The notes under the pieces were generated by a model that was given only the letters and a program-made list of their open reading frames with translations, was not told where the DNA came from and ran no database searches. A stretch of 64,000 nt of DNA, from assembly GCF_001280085.1 (NCBI RefSeq), contig NZ_LGED01000195.1, positions 1 through 64,000 of the forward strand, given 5' to 3'. Position 1 is the stretch's first letter. Each line of letters opens with the position of its first letter. This stretch comes from Saccharothrix sp. NRRL B-16348. GTDB lineage: Bacteria; Actinomycetota; Actinomycetes; Mycobacteriales; Pseudonocardiaceae. This document shows positions 42,974-51,656 of the stretch, one piece after another. The position numbers and the translations under genes were made by a program.

Positions 42974-43900
42974 ATGAGCACCACGACGGTCGGCGGCCCG
43001 CGCAACACCGCGGCGGACCGCACGAAGCGGTGGTACCGGGCGCGCCGGTCACTGCAGGGCGTGTCGTTCGTCCTGCCGAACTTCCTCGGCTTCGGCCTGC
43101 TCACCCTGGGCCCGGTCGTCGCGCTGTTCTACATCTCGTTCACCAACTGGAACGTCTTCGGCAAGGCCAAGTGGATCGGGCTGGACAACTTCACCCGCCT
43201 GCTCGGTGACGCGAGCTTCCACCGGGCGCTGCTCAACACCCTGTACTACTCGGCGTTCCACATCCCGCTCACGCTGGCGCTGTCCCTGGGCCTGGCCCTG
43301 CTGCTCAACCGGAAGCTGCGCGGCGTCCAGTTCTTCCGCACCGCGGCCTTCTTCCCGTACGTCACCTCGATCGTCGCCATCGCCATCGCGTGGAACCTCC
43401 TGTTCAGCCGCGACGCGGGGCCGATCAACCAGATCCTGGGCCTGTTCGGGGTCGACGACCCGCCCGGCTGGACCGCGTCGTCCACCTGGGCGATGCCCGC
43501 CGTGATCATCGTCGGCGTGTGGCGCGAGATGGGCTACTACATGCTGCTCTTCCTCGCCGGGCTGCAGACCGTGCCGCCGGAGCTGCACGAGGCGGCCCGG
43601 ATCGACGGCGCGAACGCCTGGCAGCGCTTCCGCAACGTGACCCTGCCGTGCCTGCGCCCCACGACGTTCTTCGTCACGGTCATGCTCACCATCGGCAGCT
43701 TCAAGGTCTTCGACCTGATCCTCGTGATGACCAACGGCGGACCCGGCCAGTCGACCCTCGTGCTGTCCCAGTACATCTACCAGAAGGGCCTGGTGGAGAA
43801 CCGGTTCGGCTACGCCTCCGCGATCTCCGTCGTGCTGTTCGCGCTCTGCATGCTGGTCACGGTCGTGCAGTTCGCCGTCAACCGGAGGAGGAACGCCTGA
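42974..43900 (+). CDS. Sugar ABC transporter permease, MalF type (system 2)
   Basis: A 308-residue permease with six helices and the EAA loop ELHEAARIDGANAWQRF. The stop TGA shares its last base with the ATG of the next permease, so translation is coupled. Confidence 0.88.
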   Translation: MSTTTVGGPRNTAADRTKRWYRARRSLQGVSFVLPNFLGFGLLTLGPVVALFYISFTNWNVFGKAKWIGLDNFTRLLGDASFHRALLNTLYYSAFHIPLTLALSLGLALLLNRKLRGVQFFRTAAFFPYVTSIVAIAIAWNLLFSRDAGPINQILGLFGVDDPPGWTASSTWAMPAVIIVGVWREMGYYMLLFLAGLQTVPPELHEAARIDGANAWQRFRNVTLPCLRPTTFFVTVMLTIGSFKVFDLILVMTNGGPGQSTLVLSQYIYQKGLVENRFGYASAISVVLFALCMLVTVVQFAVNRRRNA

Positions 43901-44808
43901 TGGCCGCGCCGCACACACTGCCGGCTCTCGCCGAACCGGGGACGGTCGGCGCCGGTCCCGCCGAGCCGTCGGACCGGCGCGGCACGAGGTTCGCCGCGCC
44001 GGGCAGGATCCTGGGCTACGCCGTCCTCGTGGTGGCGGCGGCCGGGCTGCTGCTGCCGTTCTTCTGGATGGTCTCCTCCTCGTTGAAGACCGACAACGCC
44101 GTCTTCTCGATCCCGGTGACCTGGTTCCCGGACTCGCCGCAGTGGGCGAACTACGTCGAGATCTGGCGGATCTCGGACATGCTGGTGTGGCTGAAGAACA
44201 CGGTCTTCCTGTCCGTGGTCGTCACCGCGCTGCAGCTGTTCACCGGCAGCTTCGCCGCGTACGGGTTCGCCAAGGCCCGCTTCCCGGGGCGCAACCTGCT
44301 CTTCCTCGTCTACATCGGCACGATCGCGGTGCCGTGGCAGGCGTACATGATCCCGCAGTTCATCATGATGTCCGAGGTCGGCCTGACGAACACGCCGTGG
44401 GCCGTCATCGCGTTGCAGGCGTTCAGCGCGTTCGGCGTGTTCCTGATGCGGCAGTACTACATGACCATCCCGGACGAGCTGTGCGAGGCCGCCAGGGTCG
44501 ACGGCCTCAGCGAGTACGGCATCTACTTCCGGATCATGCTGCCGCTGTCCGTGCCCGCCCTCGCCAGCCTGGCCCTGCTCACCTTCGTCACGACGTGGAA
44601 CGACTACCTCGGGCCGCTGATCTACCTGCGCGACCCGGACCTGTGGACCATCCAGCTCGGGCTGAAGTCGTTCGTCAGCGAGTACAGCGCCGAGCACGCG
44701 TTGATCATGACGGGCTCGGTGCTGTCCGTGGTGCCCATCGCGGTGGTGTTCCTCCTCGGGCAGAAGTACTTCGTCCAGGGTGTCGCGACCAGCGGGCTGA
44801 AGGGCTGA
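43900..44808 (+). CDS. Sugar ABC transporter permease, MalG type (system 2)
   Basis: The 302-residue permease has six helices, with EAA loop ELCEAARVDGLSEYGIY. A GGAGGAGGAAC site inside the preceding gene serves it. As in system 1, no ATPase gene is linked, which implies use of a shared MsiK-type ATPase. Confidence 0.88.
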   Translation: MAAPHTLPALAEPGTVGAGPAEPSDRRGTRFAAPGRILGYAVLVVAAAGLLLPFFWMVSSSLKTDNAVFSIPVTWFPDSPQWANYVEIWRISDMLVWLKNTVFLSVVVTALQLFTGSFAAYGFAKARFPGRNLLFLVYIGTIAVPWQAYMIPQFIMMSEVGLTNTPWAVIALQAFSAFGVFLMRQYYMTIPDELCEAARVDGLSEYGIYFRIMLPLSVPALASLALLTFVTTWNDYLGPLIYLRDPDLWTIQLGLKSFVSEYSAEHALIMTGSVLSVVPIAVVFLLGQKYFVQGVATSGLKG

Positions 44809-44813
44809 CGACC

Positions 44814-45500
44814 GTGTCGCACGAGATCTACGCGCGGGTGTTCACCACCGCCTACGCGCTGCTGGCCACCAGTGCGCTCGTGGTGGGCGCGAGCGCGCCG
44901 TTCCTGGCCGTGCTGCTGTTCACCCCGGTCACGGCGAGTTGGCCCCTGCTGGTGCTGACGGCTCCGTCCGTCGGCCCGGCCTTCGCCGCCGCGCACGCCG
45001 TGTTCGGCTCGGTCGCGCGGGACGACGGCGCGCCGGTCGTGCGGGGTTTCCTGCGCGCCTGGCGCCGGCACGGTCGTCGGGCGGCGATCGTGGCCGGCGC
45101 CGCGTCCGCCGTCCTGGCCGTCCTGGCCGTGGACGTCCGCGCCGCCTGGGGGACACCGGTCGGCGCCGTCGCCATCCCCGTCCTGGTCGTGCTCGCCGTG
45201 CTGACCGCGGTGACCGCGCTGGTGGCGCTCACCGGCGTGGTCGAACACCCCGACGTGCCCCTCCGGCGCCTCGTGCGGGCCTGCCTGTTCCTGGGGCTGC
45301 GCCGCGCGCACTTCACCGCGGTCTCGCTGGTGGTGCTGTGGGTGCTGGCGGCGGCCGTCGGGGCCATGCCGGTGCCGGCGCTCGCCCTGCTGACCGGTCC
45401 GGCGCTGTACGTCGTCTGGGTGGGCAGCCGCGCGACCCTCCGGCCACTCCGCGTCGTCCCGGGCTCCGAGCCCGACCCGCGTTCTGTCGCGGCGCGCTGA
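44814..45500 (+). CDS. YesL-like (DUF624) membrane protein
   Basis: The 228-residue protein has about five to six hydrophobic helices. The position 5 nt after the permease gene and the pattern (short N-terminus with EIYARVFTTAYALLATSALV, then PLLVLTAPSVGPAFAAAHAVF) fit YesL/DUF624 proteins. These sit in Bacillus and actinobacterial polysaccharide-use operons beside binding-protein transporters. Role unknown, perhaps an accessory to the transporter. Confidence 0.7.
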   Translation: MSHEIYARVFTTAYALLATSALVVGASAPFLAVLLFTPVTASWPLLVLTAPSVGPAFAAAHAVFGSVARDDGAPVVRGFLRAWRRHGRRAAIVAGAASAVLAVLAVDVRAAWGTPVGAVAIPVLVVLAVLTAVTALVALTGVVEHPDVPLRRLVRACLFLGLRRAHFTAVSLVVLWVLAAAVGAMPVPALALLTGPALYVVWVGSRATLRPLRVVPGSEPDPRSVAAR

Positions 45501-45540
45501 CCCGCGCCCGTCGTTCCGTCACCCGTTCTGAGGGAGAACC

Positions 45541-46725
45541 ATGTCCGCGGAAGCAGACCGCGCCGCACCGACCACCGACCACCTGGCCGCGGCCTGGAAC
45601 GCCGCCGTGGCGACCGTCCGGGGCAACATCGCCGACTTCACCGCCTGGTACCCGGACGACACGACCACCGCGGGCGCGTACCGGCCGCGCACGGCCCGCG
45701 ACGGCCAACCCGAAGGGGCCAACGTCGGCTGGACCACCGGCTTCTGGCCGGGGATGCTGTGGCTGGTCTGGGAAGCCACCGGCGACGACGCCGTGCGGGA
45801 GGCCGCGGAACGCCAGGTCGACAGCTTCGCCGACCGCGTCCGGCGCGAGATCGACCTCGACACCCACGACCTCGGCTTCCTCTACACGCTGTCCTGCGTG
45901 ACGCCGTACCGGCTGCTCGGGGACGAACGGGCGCGCGACGCCGCGCTGAAGGCCGCGAACCACCTGATGGACCGCTTCCTGGAACCGGCGGGCATCCTGC
46001 AGGCCTGGGGCGACCTGGAGAACCCGCTGCAACGCGGCCGCACGATCGTCGACAGCCTGATGAACGTGCCGCTGCTGTACTGGGCGGCCGGGACCACCGG
46101 CTCGCGGTCGTTCCTCGACGCCGCCATCCGCCACACCGAGCAGTTGCGGCGGCACATCATCCGCCCGGACGGCACCACGTTCCACACCTACTACTGGGAC
46201 CCGGAGACCGGCGAACCGCTCCGCGGCGGCACCGAGCAGGGGCACCAGGACGGTTCCTGCTGGGCACGCGGGCAGGCGTGGGGCGTCTACGGGTTCGCCC
46301 TCGGCTACCGGCACGCGCGGGAGGAGTCGTTCCTCGACGCGGCCAGGCGGTGCGCCGACTACTTCCTCGCCCGCCTGCCGGAGGACCGCATCGCCTACTG
46401 GGACCTGGTGTTCACCGACGGCAGCGGGCAGGAGCGCGACTCCTCGGCCGCCGCCATCGCGGTGTGCGGCCTGTACGAGCTCGCGGACCACCTGGGCGAC
46501 CAGGGCGCCGCGTCGCGCTACCGCGCGGAGGCCGACGCCATCCTGGACAGCCTGGCCACCTCGTACTCGACCGCGCACGACCCGGGCTCCACCGCGCTGC
46601 TCCTGCACGGCGTCTACGACAAGCCCAAGAACGTCGGGGTGGACGAGGGGAGCCTGTGGGGCGACTACTTCTACCTCGAAGCCCTGAGCCGCCGGCTGCG
46701 GCCCGACTGGCGGAGCTACTGGTGA
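45541..46725 (+). CDS. GH88 unsaturated glucuronyl hydrolase
   Basis: The 394-residue (alpha/alpha)6-barrel enzyme has the two catalytic Asp of the family visible as Asp110 in THDLGFLY and Asp171 in TIVDSLMN, with WTTGFWPGMLWL near the start and GVDEGSLWGDYFY near the end. No signal peptide is present. It hydrates and releases the 4,5-unsaturated uronate made by lyases, feeding KduI. GGGAGAACC precedes the ATG. Specificity (glucuronyl or rhamnogalacturonyl) cannot be settled, but with a BNR_4 lyase candidate the arabinogalactan unsaturated glucuronate is the most economical substrate. Confidence 0.88.
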   Translation: MSAEADRAAPTTDHLAAAWNAAVATVRGNIADFTAWYPDDTTTAGAYRPRTARDGQPEGANVGWTTGFWPGMLWLVWEATGDDAVREAAERQVDSFADRVRREIDLDTHDLGFLYTLSCVTPYRLLGDERARDAALKAANHLMDRFLEPAGILQAWGDLENPLQRGRTIVDSLMNVPLLYWAAGTTGSRSFLDAAIRHTEQLRRHIIRPDGTTFHTYYWDPETGEPLRGGTEQGHQDGSCWARGQAWGVYGFALGYRHAREESFLDAARRCADYFLARLPEDRIAYWDLVFTDGSGQERDSSAAAIAVCGLYELADHLGDQGAASRYRAEADAILDSLATSYSTAHDPGSTALLLHGVYDKPKNVGVDEGSLWGDYFYLEALSRRLRPDWRSYW

Positions 46726-46730
46726 CGTGA

Positions 46731-46762
46731 CGGGGGTGGGCGCCCGCGAGCGCCCACCCCCG
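46731..46762. terminator. Bidirectional terminator
   Basis: A perfect 13-bp stem with a 6-nt loop, followed by TTT on the + side, separates the convergent GH88 and GH43 genes. Confidence 0.75.
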
Positions 46763-46775
46763 TTTCGTCAGCGGG

Positions 46776-48227
46776 TCAGCTGGTCAGCCGGAACGTGGCG
46801 TCGGCGCGGCCCGTCGCGTCGGTGATCGGGTCGAGCCGGAGCTGGTAGCCGTAGTGCCGCAGGTACCGGTCCGGGTGGGTGTAGGCCTGGAACGACGACC
46901 ACGACGCCGACGCGAGCCCGGCCACCTGGCGGAACGTGGCGTCGGCCTTGAACGTCGCGCTGCCGTCGTCCGCCGCCAGGACGAAGTCGTAGTTGTTGTG
47001 CCGCAGGTAGTAGCCGGGGTAGTTGACCGACTGGAACGACACGGTCCCGGAGCCCGCCAGACCGGGCATGATCCGGAACTGGGCGTCCTGGGCCGGGCTC
47101 ACGTTCGCGTCGATGCGCACGTCGAAGTCGGCGTGGCGCACGTACCGGTCCTGGAAGTTGTAGGACTGGATGCGGTTGACCGGGGCGGTCGTGCCCCACT
47201 TGGCCAGCACGCGGCTCTCCTCGGCGGCGGTGAGGTTGAGGATCGAGCCGTGCCGCTTGCGGGTGGCGCCAAGGTTGTAGTCCGACACCGTGCGGAAGTT
47301 GCGGGTGCTGCCGAGGTTGGTCGAGGCGATCGGCATGTAGCCGCGGCTGGTGGCGTACTGGTCGAGCCACAGGGCCCACTCGTTGCGACCGTTGAACTGC
47401 ATCCACATCGGGCCCTCGACCACGTTGCCGCCGCCGGTGCCGTTGGAGATGCCCATGTGCGAGAGGTTGCCGATCGTGGTCCACGAGCCGAGGATCGAGT
47501 TGCTGCCCTCGACGGTGATGTGGCCGTCGGCGGAGGCCCGGTAGTAGCGGTAGCCGCCGACGCTGCCGGGCGACTCGACGATCTGGGTGTCGATGATGCC
47601 CTGGCCCGCGCCCCGGTCGATGTAGAGCACCGGCGAGGTGACCGCGCGGAAGTCCCTGGTGCGGACGTAGTAGATGCGGTGCTTGGTGACGCCGTTGAGC
47701 GGGGCGTTGGTCGCCCAGTAGACGACGTACTCGCCGGACGCGGGGTCGTAGATGGCCTCCGGCGCCCAGGCGTTGCCCGCGCCGGAGATGCCGGAGGCGA
47801 CGTCCAGCAGCCGTGGCGCGGACCAGTTGACCAGGTCGGTGGACTCCCACACGACCAGCGACTTGCTGCCCCGGTTGGCGGCGTCGGACCACGACGTGCC
47901 GTTGGCGATGCGCAGGTCGGTGGCGATGATCCAGTACCGGTCGCCGGCGGGGGAGCGGACGAGCGCGGGGTCGCGCACGCCGCGCGTGCCCACGGTGGAC
48001 AGCAGCACGGGCGTGCCGTTGTTCAGGTCGGTCCAGTGCAGGCCGTCGCGGCTGTGCGCGAGGTAGATCTGCTCACCGGTCGCGTGCTCGCCGGTGAAGT
48101 GCGCCATCAGGTAGCCGGTGAACGGTTCCAGCGCCTCGGCGCGCCGGTCGGTGGTCACCGACCAGGACGTGAACAGCAGGGCGACGGCGGCGACCAGGGC
48201 GCCGATCCTCGTCAGTGTGCGTGGCAC
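46776..48227 (-). CDS. Secreted GH43-family arabinofuranosidase/galactanase with CBM42
   Basis: The 483-residue protein has a signal peptide. A five-bladed propeller GH43-like domain (about 30-330) shows IYLAHSRDGLHWTDLNNGTP, GVRDPALVRSPAGDRYWIIA, AWAPEAIYD and VEGPMWMQF; the general acid Glu is plausibly in the last. An AbfB/CBM42 arabinose-binding domain (about 345-483) has three FQDRYVRH/PGYYLRH/PDRYLRH repeats. CBM42 binds arabinofuranose side chains, so arabinan or arabinogalactan is the likely target. GTG 48227 follows GGGAG. Two LacI-type palindromes lie upstream. Confidence 0.82.
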   Translation of the reverse strand: MPRTLTRIGALVAAVALLFTSWSVTTDRRAEALEPFTGYLMAHFTGEHATGEQIYLAHSRDGLHWTDLNNGTPVLLSTVGTRGVRDPALVRSPAGDRYWIIATDLRIANGTSWSDAANRGSKSLVVWESTDLVNWSAPRLLDVASGISGAGNAWAPEAIYDPASGEYVVYWATNAPLNGVTKHRIYYVRTRDFRAVTSPVLYIDRGAGQGIIDTQIVESPGSVGGYRYYRASADGHITVEGSNSILGSWTTIGNLSHMGISNGTGGGNVVEGPMWMQFNGRNEWALWLDQYATSRGYMPIASTNLGSTRNFRTVSDYNLGATRKRHGSILNLTAAEESRVLAKWGTTAPVNRIQSYNFQDRYVRHADFDVRIDANVSPAQDAQFRIMPGLAGSGTVSFQSVNYPGYYLRHNNYDFVLAADDGSATFKADATFRQVAGLASASWSSFQAYTHPDRYLRHYGYQLRLDPITDATGRADATFRLTS

Positions 48228-48288
48228 GGGTGATCTCCCTTGATCACGGGGGTGGGGCACGATCCGGGGGAGTTGCTTCGGCGGACTT

Positions 48289-48302
48289 GGTGAGCGCTAA
48301 CA
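48289..48302. promoter_or_regulatory. LacI-like AGCGCT palindrome upstream of GH43
   Basis: GGTGAGCGCTAACA fits 12 of 14 positions of TGTTAGCGCTAACA, a common actinobacterial LacI-family operator. It is 62 bp before the GH43 start. A weaker copy, GGTTAGCGCTGTGA, lies at 48543-48556 just before the HelD gene. Confidence 0.45.
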
Positions 48303-48365
48303 GAGCCGAACGGCGGTGCTTGTGGTGCATGAACGGCTTCGTGCTTCAGCGGCGAGTATGTGTGA

Positions 48366-48379
48366 TGTTCGCGTTAACA
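48366..48379. promoter_or_regulatory. Variant LacI operator upstream of GH43
   Basis: TGTTCGCGTTAACA, within GATGTT-N6-AACATC, matches 12 of 14 positions of the TGTTTGCGTAAACA site near the local lacI gene. It could bring GH43 into that regulon. It lies in the 336-bp gap 48228-48563, which also has a TTGACA at 48469-48474 without a clear -10 for the HelD gene. Confidence 0.45.
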
Positions 48380-48563
48380 TCAAGGGTCGGCGGTGTTCGC
48401 CCGGTAGTGGTCGGAGCCTGGTGCGGTCCGGGCGCGACGCCCGCTTCCGCGCGTTCCGCGAGGGGGGCTTGACAGGGGCCGGACAATAAAAAGTCGGCGT
48501 GTGCTCCGGAATGCAGTGGAGAACGCGCCGATTCTAAATTCAGGTTAGCGCTGTGAGGGGCAT

Positions 48564-50759
48564 GTGTCAACTCAGGGGTACGAAGACGAACTGCGGTCCG
48601 AGCAGGGCTACGTGGCCGGGCTCTACCAGCGGTTGGACGCCGAGCGCGCGCGGGTGAAGGGGGAGTACGACGCGGCGCTGCGCGGCAACGGTGGCACGCC
48701 CGTGGAGCGGGACGTCGAGGTGCGCACGCTGGTCAAGGAGGCGAAGCGGCTGGCCGTGGCCGACAACGGGCTGTGCTTCGGCCGGTTGGACACGCTCACG
48801 GGCGAGCGCTCGTACATCGGGCGGATCGGGCTGTTCGACGAGGACGACGAGTACGAGCCGGTGCTGCTCGACTGGCGTGCGCCGGCGTCGCGCGCGTTCT
48901 ACGTCGCCACCGCCGCGAACCCGGAGAACATGCGCCGGCGTCGCCAGTTCCACACCCGCGGGCGCCAGGTGGCCGACTTCACCGACGAGGTGCTCGGCCG
49001 CCCCGACGGCGGCGAGCGGGGTGACGCGGCGCTGCTCGCGGCGGTCAACGCGCCGCGCGGCGAGGGCATGCGCGACATCGTGGCGACGATCCAGTCCGAG
49101 CAGGACGAGATCATCCGGCTCGACCACCCCGGCGTGCTGGTGATCGAGGGCGGGCCGGGGACCGGCAAGACGGTGGTGGCGCTGCACCGCGTCGCGTACC
49201 TGCTCTACACCCAGCGGGAGCGGATGGAGCGGCACGGCGTGCTCGTCGTCGGGCCCAACCCGGCGTTCCTGAACCACATCGGGCGCGTGCTGCCGTCGCT
49301 CGGCGAGTCCGACGTGGTGTTCATGACGCCGGGCGACCTGGTGCCGGGGCTGCGCGTCACGGCCGACGACACGCCCGACGCCGCGCGGCTCAAGGGCTCG
49401 TTGAAGATCCTGGACGTGCTCGCGGCGGCGGTCGCCGACCGGCAGCGGTTGCCGGCGGAGCCGTTGACCCTCGAACTGGGTGGCGGCACGGCGCGGATCG
49501 ACGCCGCCACCGCGGAGTGGGCCAGGGAGGAGGCGCGCGCGAGCGGGCTGCCGCACAACGAGGCCCGCGCGGTGTTCAGCGAGATCATCACGTACGTGCT
49601 CACCGAACGGGCGATCGGCCGGATCGGCCGTGGTTGGCTCACCAAGGACAACAAGGAGGCGTGGGACCGCCTGCGGTCGGACCTGGTCAAGGAGCTGGCG
49701 GACGACGACAAGTACGTCGCCGCGCTCGACGAGCTGTGGCCGGTCCTGACGCCGGCGGAGTTGTTGGCCTCGCTGTACTCGTCGCCGGAACGGCTGCGGG
49801 CGGCGGGCGGCGACCAGGCGTTGTGGCGTGCCGAGGGTGACGCCTGGACGGTGTCGGACGTGCCGCTGCTCGACGAGCTGGTCGACCTGCTCGGCCGCGA
49901 CCAGGCGGCGGACCGGGCGGCCGAGCGGGCGCGGGCGGTCGAGACCAAGCACGCCGCCGCCGTGCTGGACAGCTTCGTCGGCCGCCAGGACATGATGGAC
50001 GACGAGGACCACCTGTTCGCCACGGACCTGCTCGACGCGGAGGACCTGGCGGACCGCTTCGTCGAGCACGACACCCGGGAACTCGTCGAGCGCGCGGCCG
50101 CGGACCGGGACTGGACCTACCGGCACGTCGTGGTGGACGAGGCGCAGGAGCTGTCCGAGATGGACTGGCGGGTGCTGATGCGGCGCTGCCCGGGCCGTTC
50201 GTTCACGGTGGTGGGCGATCTCGCGCAACGCCGGTCGGAGGCCGGTGCGACGTCGTGGGGCGCGATGCTGGAGCCGTACGTGCCGGGCCGCTGGGTCTAC
50301 CGGTCGCTGACGGTGAACTACCGCACCCCGGCGGAGATCATGACGGTCGCCGCCGCGCTGCTCGCCGAGTTCGCGCCGGCCGTCCAGCCGCCGGAGTCGG
50401 TCCGCGCGTGCGGCGTCCAGCCGTGGTCGAGGCTGGTCGCGGAGGACGAGCTGCCCGCCGCCATCGAGGAGTTCGTCCGCGACGAGGCCGGCCGCGAGGG
50501 CACCAGCGTCGTGATCGGGCCGGTGGGCGTGCCGGGCACGGTGCCCGCGTCCGAGACGAAGGGCCTGGAGTACGACGCCGTGCTGGTCGTGGAGCCGGAG
50601 CGGATCATCTCCGACGGCCCGCGCGGCGCGGCCGAGCTGTACGTCGCGCTCACCCGGGCCACTCAACGCCTCGGCGTCCTGCACCAGGGCCCGCTGCCGC
50701 GAGCCCTGACCGGTCTCGCGGAGGTCGGCACACCGGCCGGGGCCGGCCGGTTGGCGTAG
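48564..50759 (+). CDS. HelD/HelR-type RNA polymerase recycling ATPase
   Basis: The 731-residue SF1 helicase-like protein begins with a coiled-coil (EDELRSEQGYVAGLYQRLDA) that in HelD reaches into RNA polymerase channels. It then has Walker A GGPGTGKT near 195, Walker B HVVVDEAQE near 520, VVGDLAQ and a C-terminal motif VALTRATQRLGV. HelD proteins release stalled or rifampicin-bound polymerase, and actinobacterial HelR gives rifamycin tolerance. GTG at 48564 follows GAGGGG. An ATG two bases earlier is out of frame. A rifamycin-associated element was not confirmed upstream. Confidence 0.8.
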   Translation: MSTQGYEDELRSEQGYVAGLYQRLDAERARVKGEYDAALRGNGGTPVERDVEVRTLVKEAKRLAVADNGLCFGRLDTLTGERSYIGRIGLFDEDDEYEPVLLDWRAPASRAFYVATAANPENMRRRRQFHTRGRQVADFTDEVLGRPDGGERGDAALLAAVNAPRGEGMRDIVATIQSEQDEIIRLDHPGVLVIEGGPGTGKTVVALHRVAYLLYTQRERMERHGVLVVGPNPAFLNHIGRVLPSLGESDVVFMTPGDLVPGLRVTADDTPDAARLKGSLKILDVLAAAVADRQRLPAEPLTLELGGGTARIDAATAEWAREEARASGLPHNEARAVFSEIITYVLTERAIGRIGRGWLTKDNKEAWDRLRSDLVKELADDDKYVAALDELWPVLTPAELLASLYSSPERLRAAGGDQALWRAEGDAWTVSDVPLLDELVDLLGRDQAADRAAERARAVETKHAAAVLDSFVGRQDMMDDEDHLFATDLLDAEDLADRFVEHDTRELVERAAADRDWTYRHVVVDEAQELSEMDWRVLMRRCPGRSFTVVGDLAQRRSEAGATSWGAMLEPYVPGRWVYRSLTVNYRTPAEIMTVAAALLAEFAPAVQPPESVRACGVQPWSRLVAEDELPAAIEEFVRDEAGREGTSVVIGPVGVPGTVPASETKGLEYDAVLVVEPERIISDGPRGAAELYVALTRATQRLGVLHQGPLPRALTGLAEVGTPAGAGRLA

Positions 50760-50798
50760 CCCGTCGCGCACGGCCGGCCCGCTCCAGGGCCGGCCGCG

Positions 50799-51087
50799 CA
50801 CGCCGGGTCGGCTGGGCATGCTGGGGCAGCGGGCACGCCGGGTCGGCCGCGCAGGCTGGGTCAGCCGCGCCCGCCGGGTTGGCCGCGCACGCTGGGGCGG
50901 CGCGCGCTGGGGCAGCGGGCACGCCGGGTCGGCCGCGCACGCTGGGGTGGCGGGCATGCCGGGTCCGCCGCGTACACCGGGCTGGCCGCGCACGTTGGGT
51001 CGGTGGGCAGGCTTTGTCGGCCGGGCAGGCTGGGTCGGCCCGTGCAGGCTGGATCGGCGGGCAGGCTGGGCCGGCTGGGCCGGCTGG
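50799..51087. repeat. Degenerate 17-18-bp tandem repeat (minisatellite)
   Basis: About 16 consecutive units of 15-19 bp follow the pattern CACGCYGGGTCGGCCGCG, for example CACGCCGGGTCGGCCGCG at about 50834 and again near 50920, with variants such as CAGGCTGGGTCAGCCGCG. The array fills most of the 450-bp gap between the HelD stop and the next gene. No gene or promoter was recognised in it. Confidence 0.75.
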
Positions 51088-51209
51088 CAGGCACACGATC
51101 GCGGCACGGTGGTTCCCGACCGGGTGGTCCGGCCGGGTTCGGCACGCGGGGCGCGGGCAGGGCCGCTAGAACCGGTGGCGGCTGCACCGGAGGGCGTGGG
51201 AGGGCACGG

Positions 51210-51653
51210 GTGGGCACGACGGGTGTGCTGAGGGTCGGGTGCGCGCTGCTGGTCCTGCTGCAGGTGGGGGTCGGGTTGTGGGCGGCGCTGGGGCCGGAGG
51301 CGTTCTTCTCCGGGTACCCGACGCGGGCGAGTGGCTGGGTGGCGCTGTTCCCGCCGTACAACGAGCACCTCGTGCGGGACTACGGGCTGGCGTTGCTGCA
51401 GCTGGGGCCCTTGGCGCTGGTCTGCCTGAAGGCGCCGGAACCGGCGTTCGTCGCCGCGTTGCTGATCGGCGTGCTGCTGTTCCACCTGCCGCACGGCATC
51501 TACCACGAGCTGCACGTCGTCCGCACCGACGACCTGGTGTGGCAGCGGTTGTCCCTCTGGACGCCCGTCGTCCTCGCCGCCGGGCTGCTGGTCCCGACGT
51601 GGCGGTTGGCGAGGAGCCGCCGTCCGGAGGCGACGGCTCCTGCCGCAGGCTGA
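51210..51653 (+). CDS. Small conserved membrane protein
   Basis: The 147-residue protein has four hydrophobic helices (about 5-25, 55-75, 78-98, 115-135). The loop FPPYNEHLVRDYGLALLQLG and LLFHLPHGIYHELH are recurrent in actinobacterial hypothetical membrane proteins. GGGAGGG precedes GTG 51210. Function unknown. It is convergent with the antiporter gene, 3 bp away. Confidence 0.6.
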   Translation: MGTTGVLRVGCALLVLLQVGVGLWAALGPEAFFSGYPTRASGWVALFPPYNEHLVRDYGLALLQLGPLALVCLKAPEPAFVAALLIGVLLFHLPHGIYHELHVVRTDDLVWQRLSLWTPVVLAAGLLVPTWRLARSRRPEATAPAAG

Positions 51654-51656
51654 ACC

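Noticed and set aside
48461..48500. Rifamycin-associated element upstream of the HelD gene
   Set aside because: Only a GGGGCTTG half-like string is present; no matching inverted half was found.
50799..51087. Possible CRISPR array
   Set aside because: Units are contiguous and degenerate with no unique spacers, and no cas genes are present.
48567..51515. 982-codon minus-strand frame opposite the HelD gene
   Set aside because: No domain content. It runs through the tandem repeat and is antisense to a clear HelD protein.
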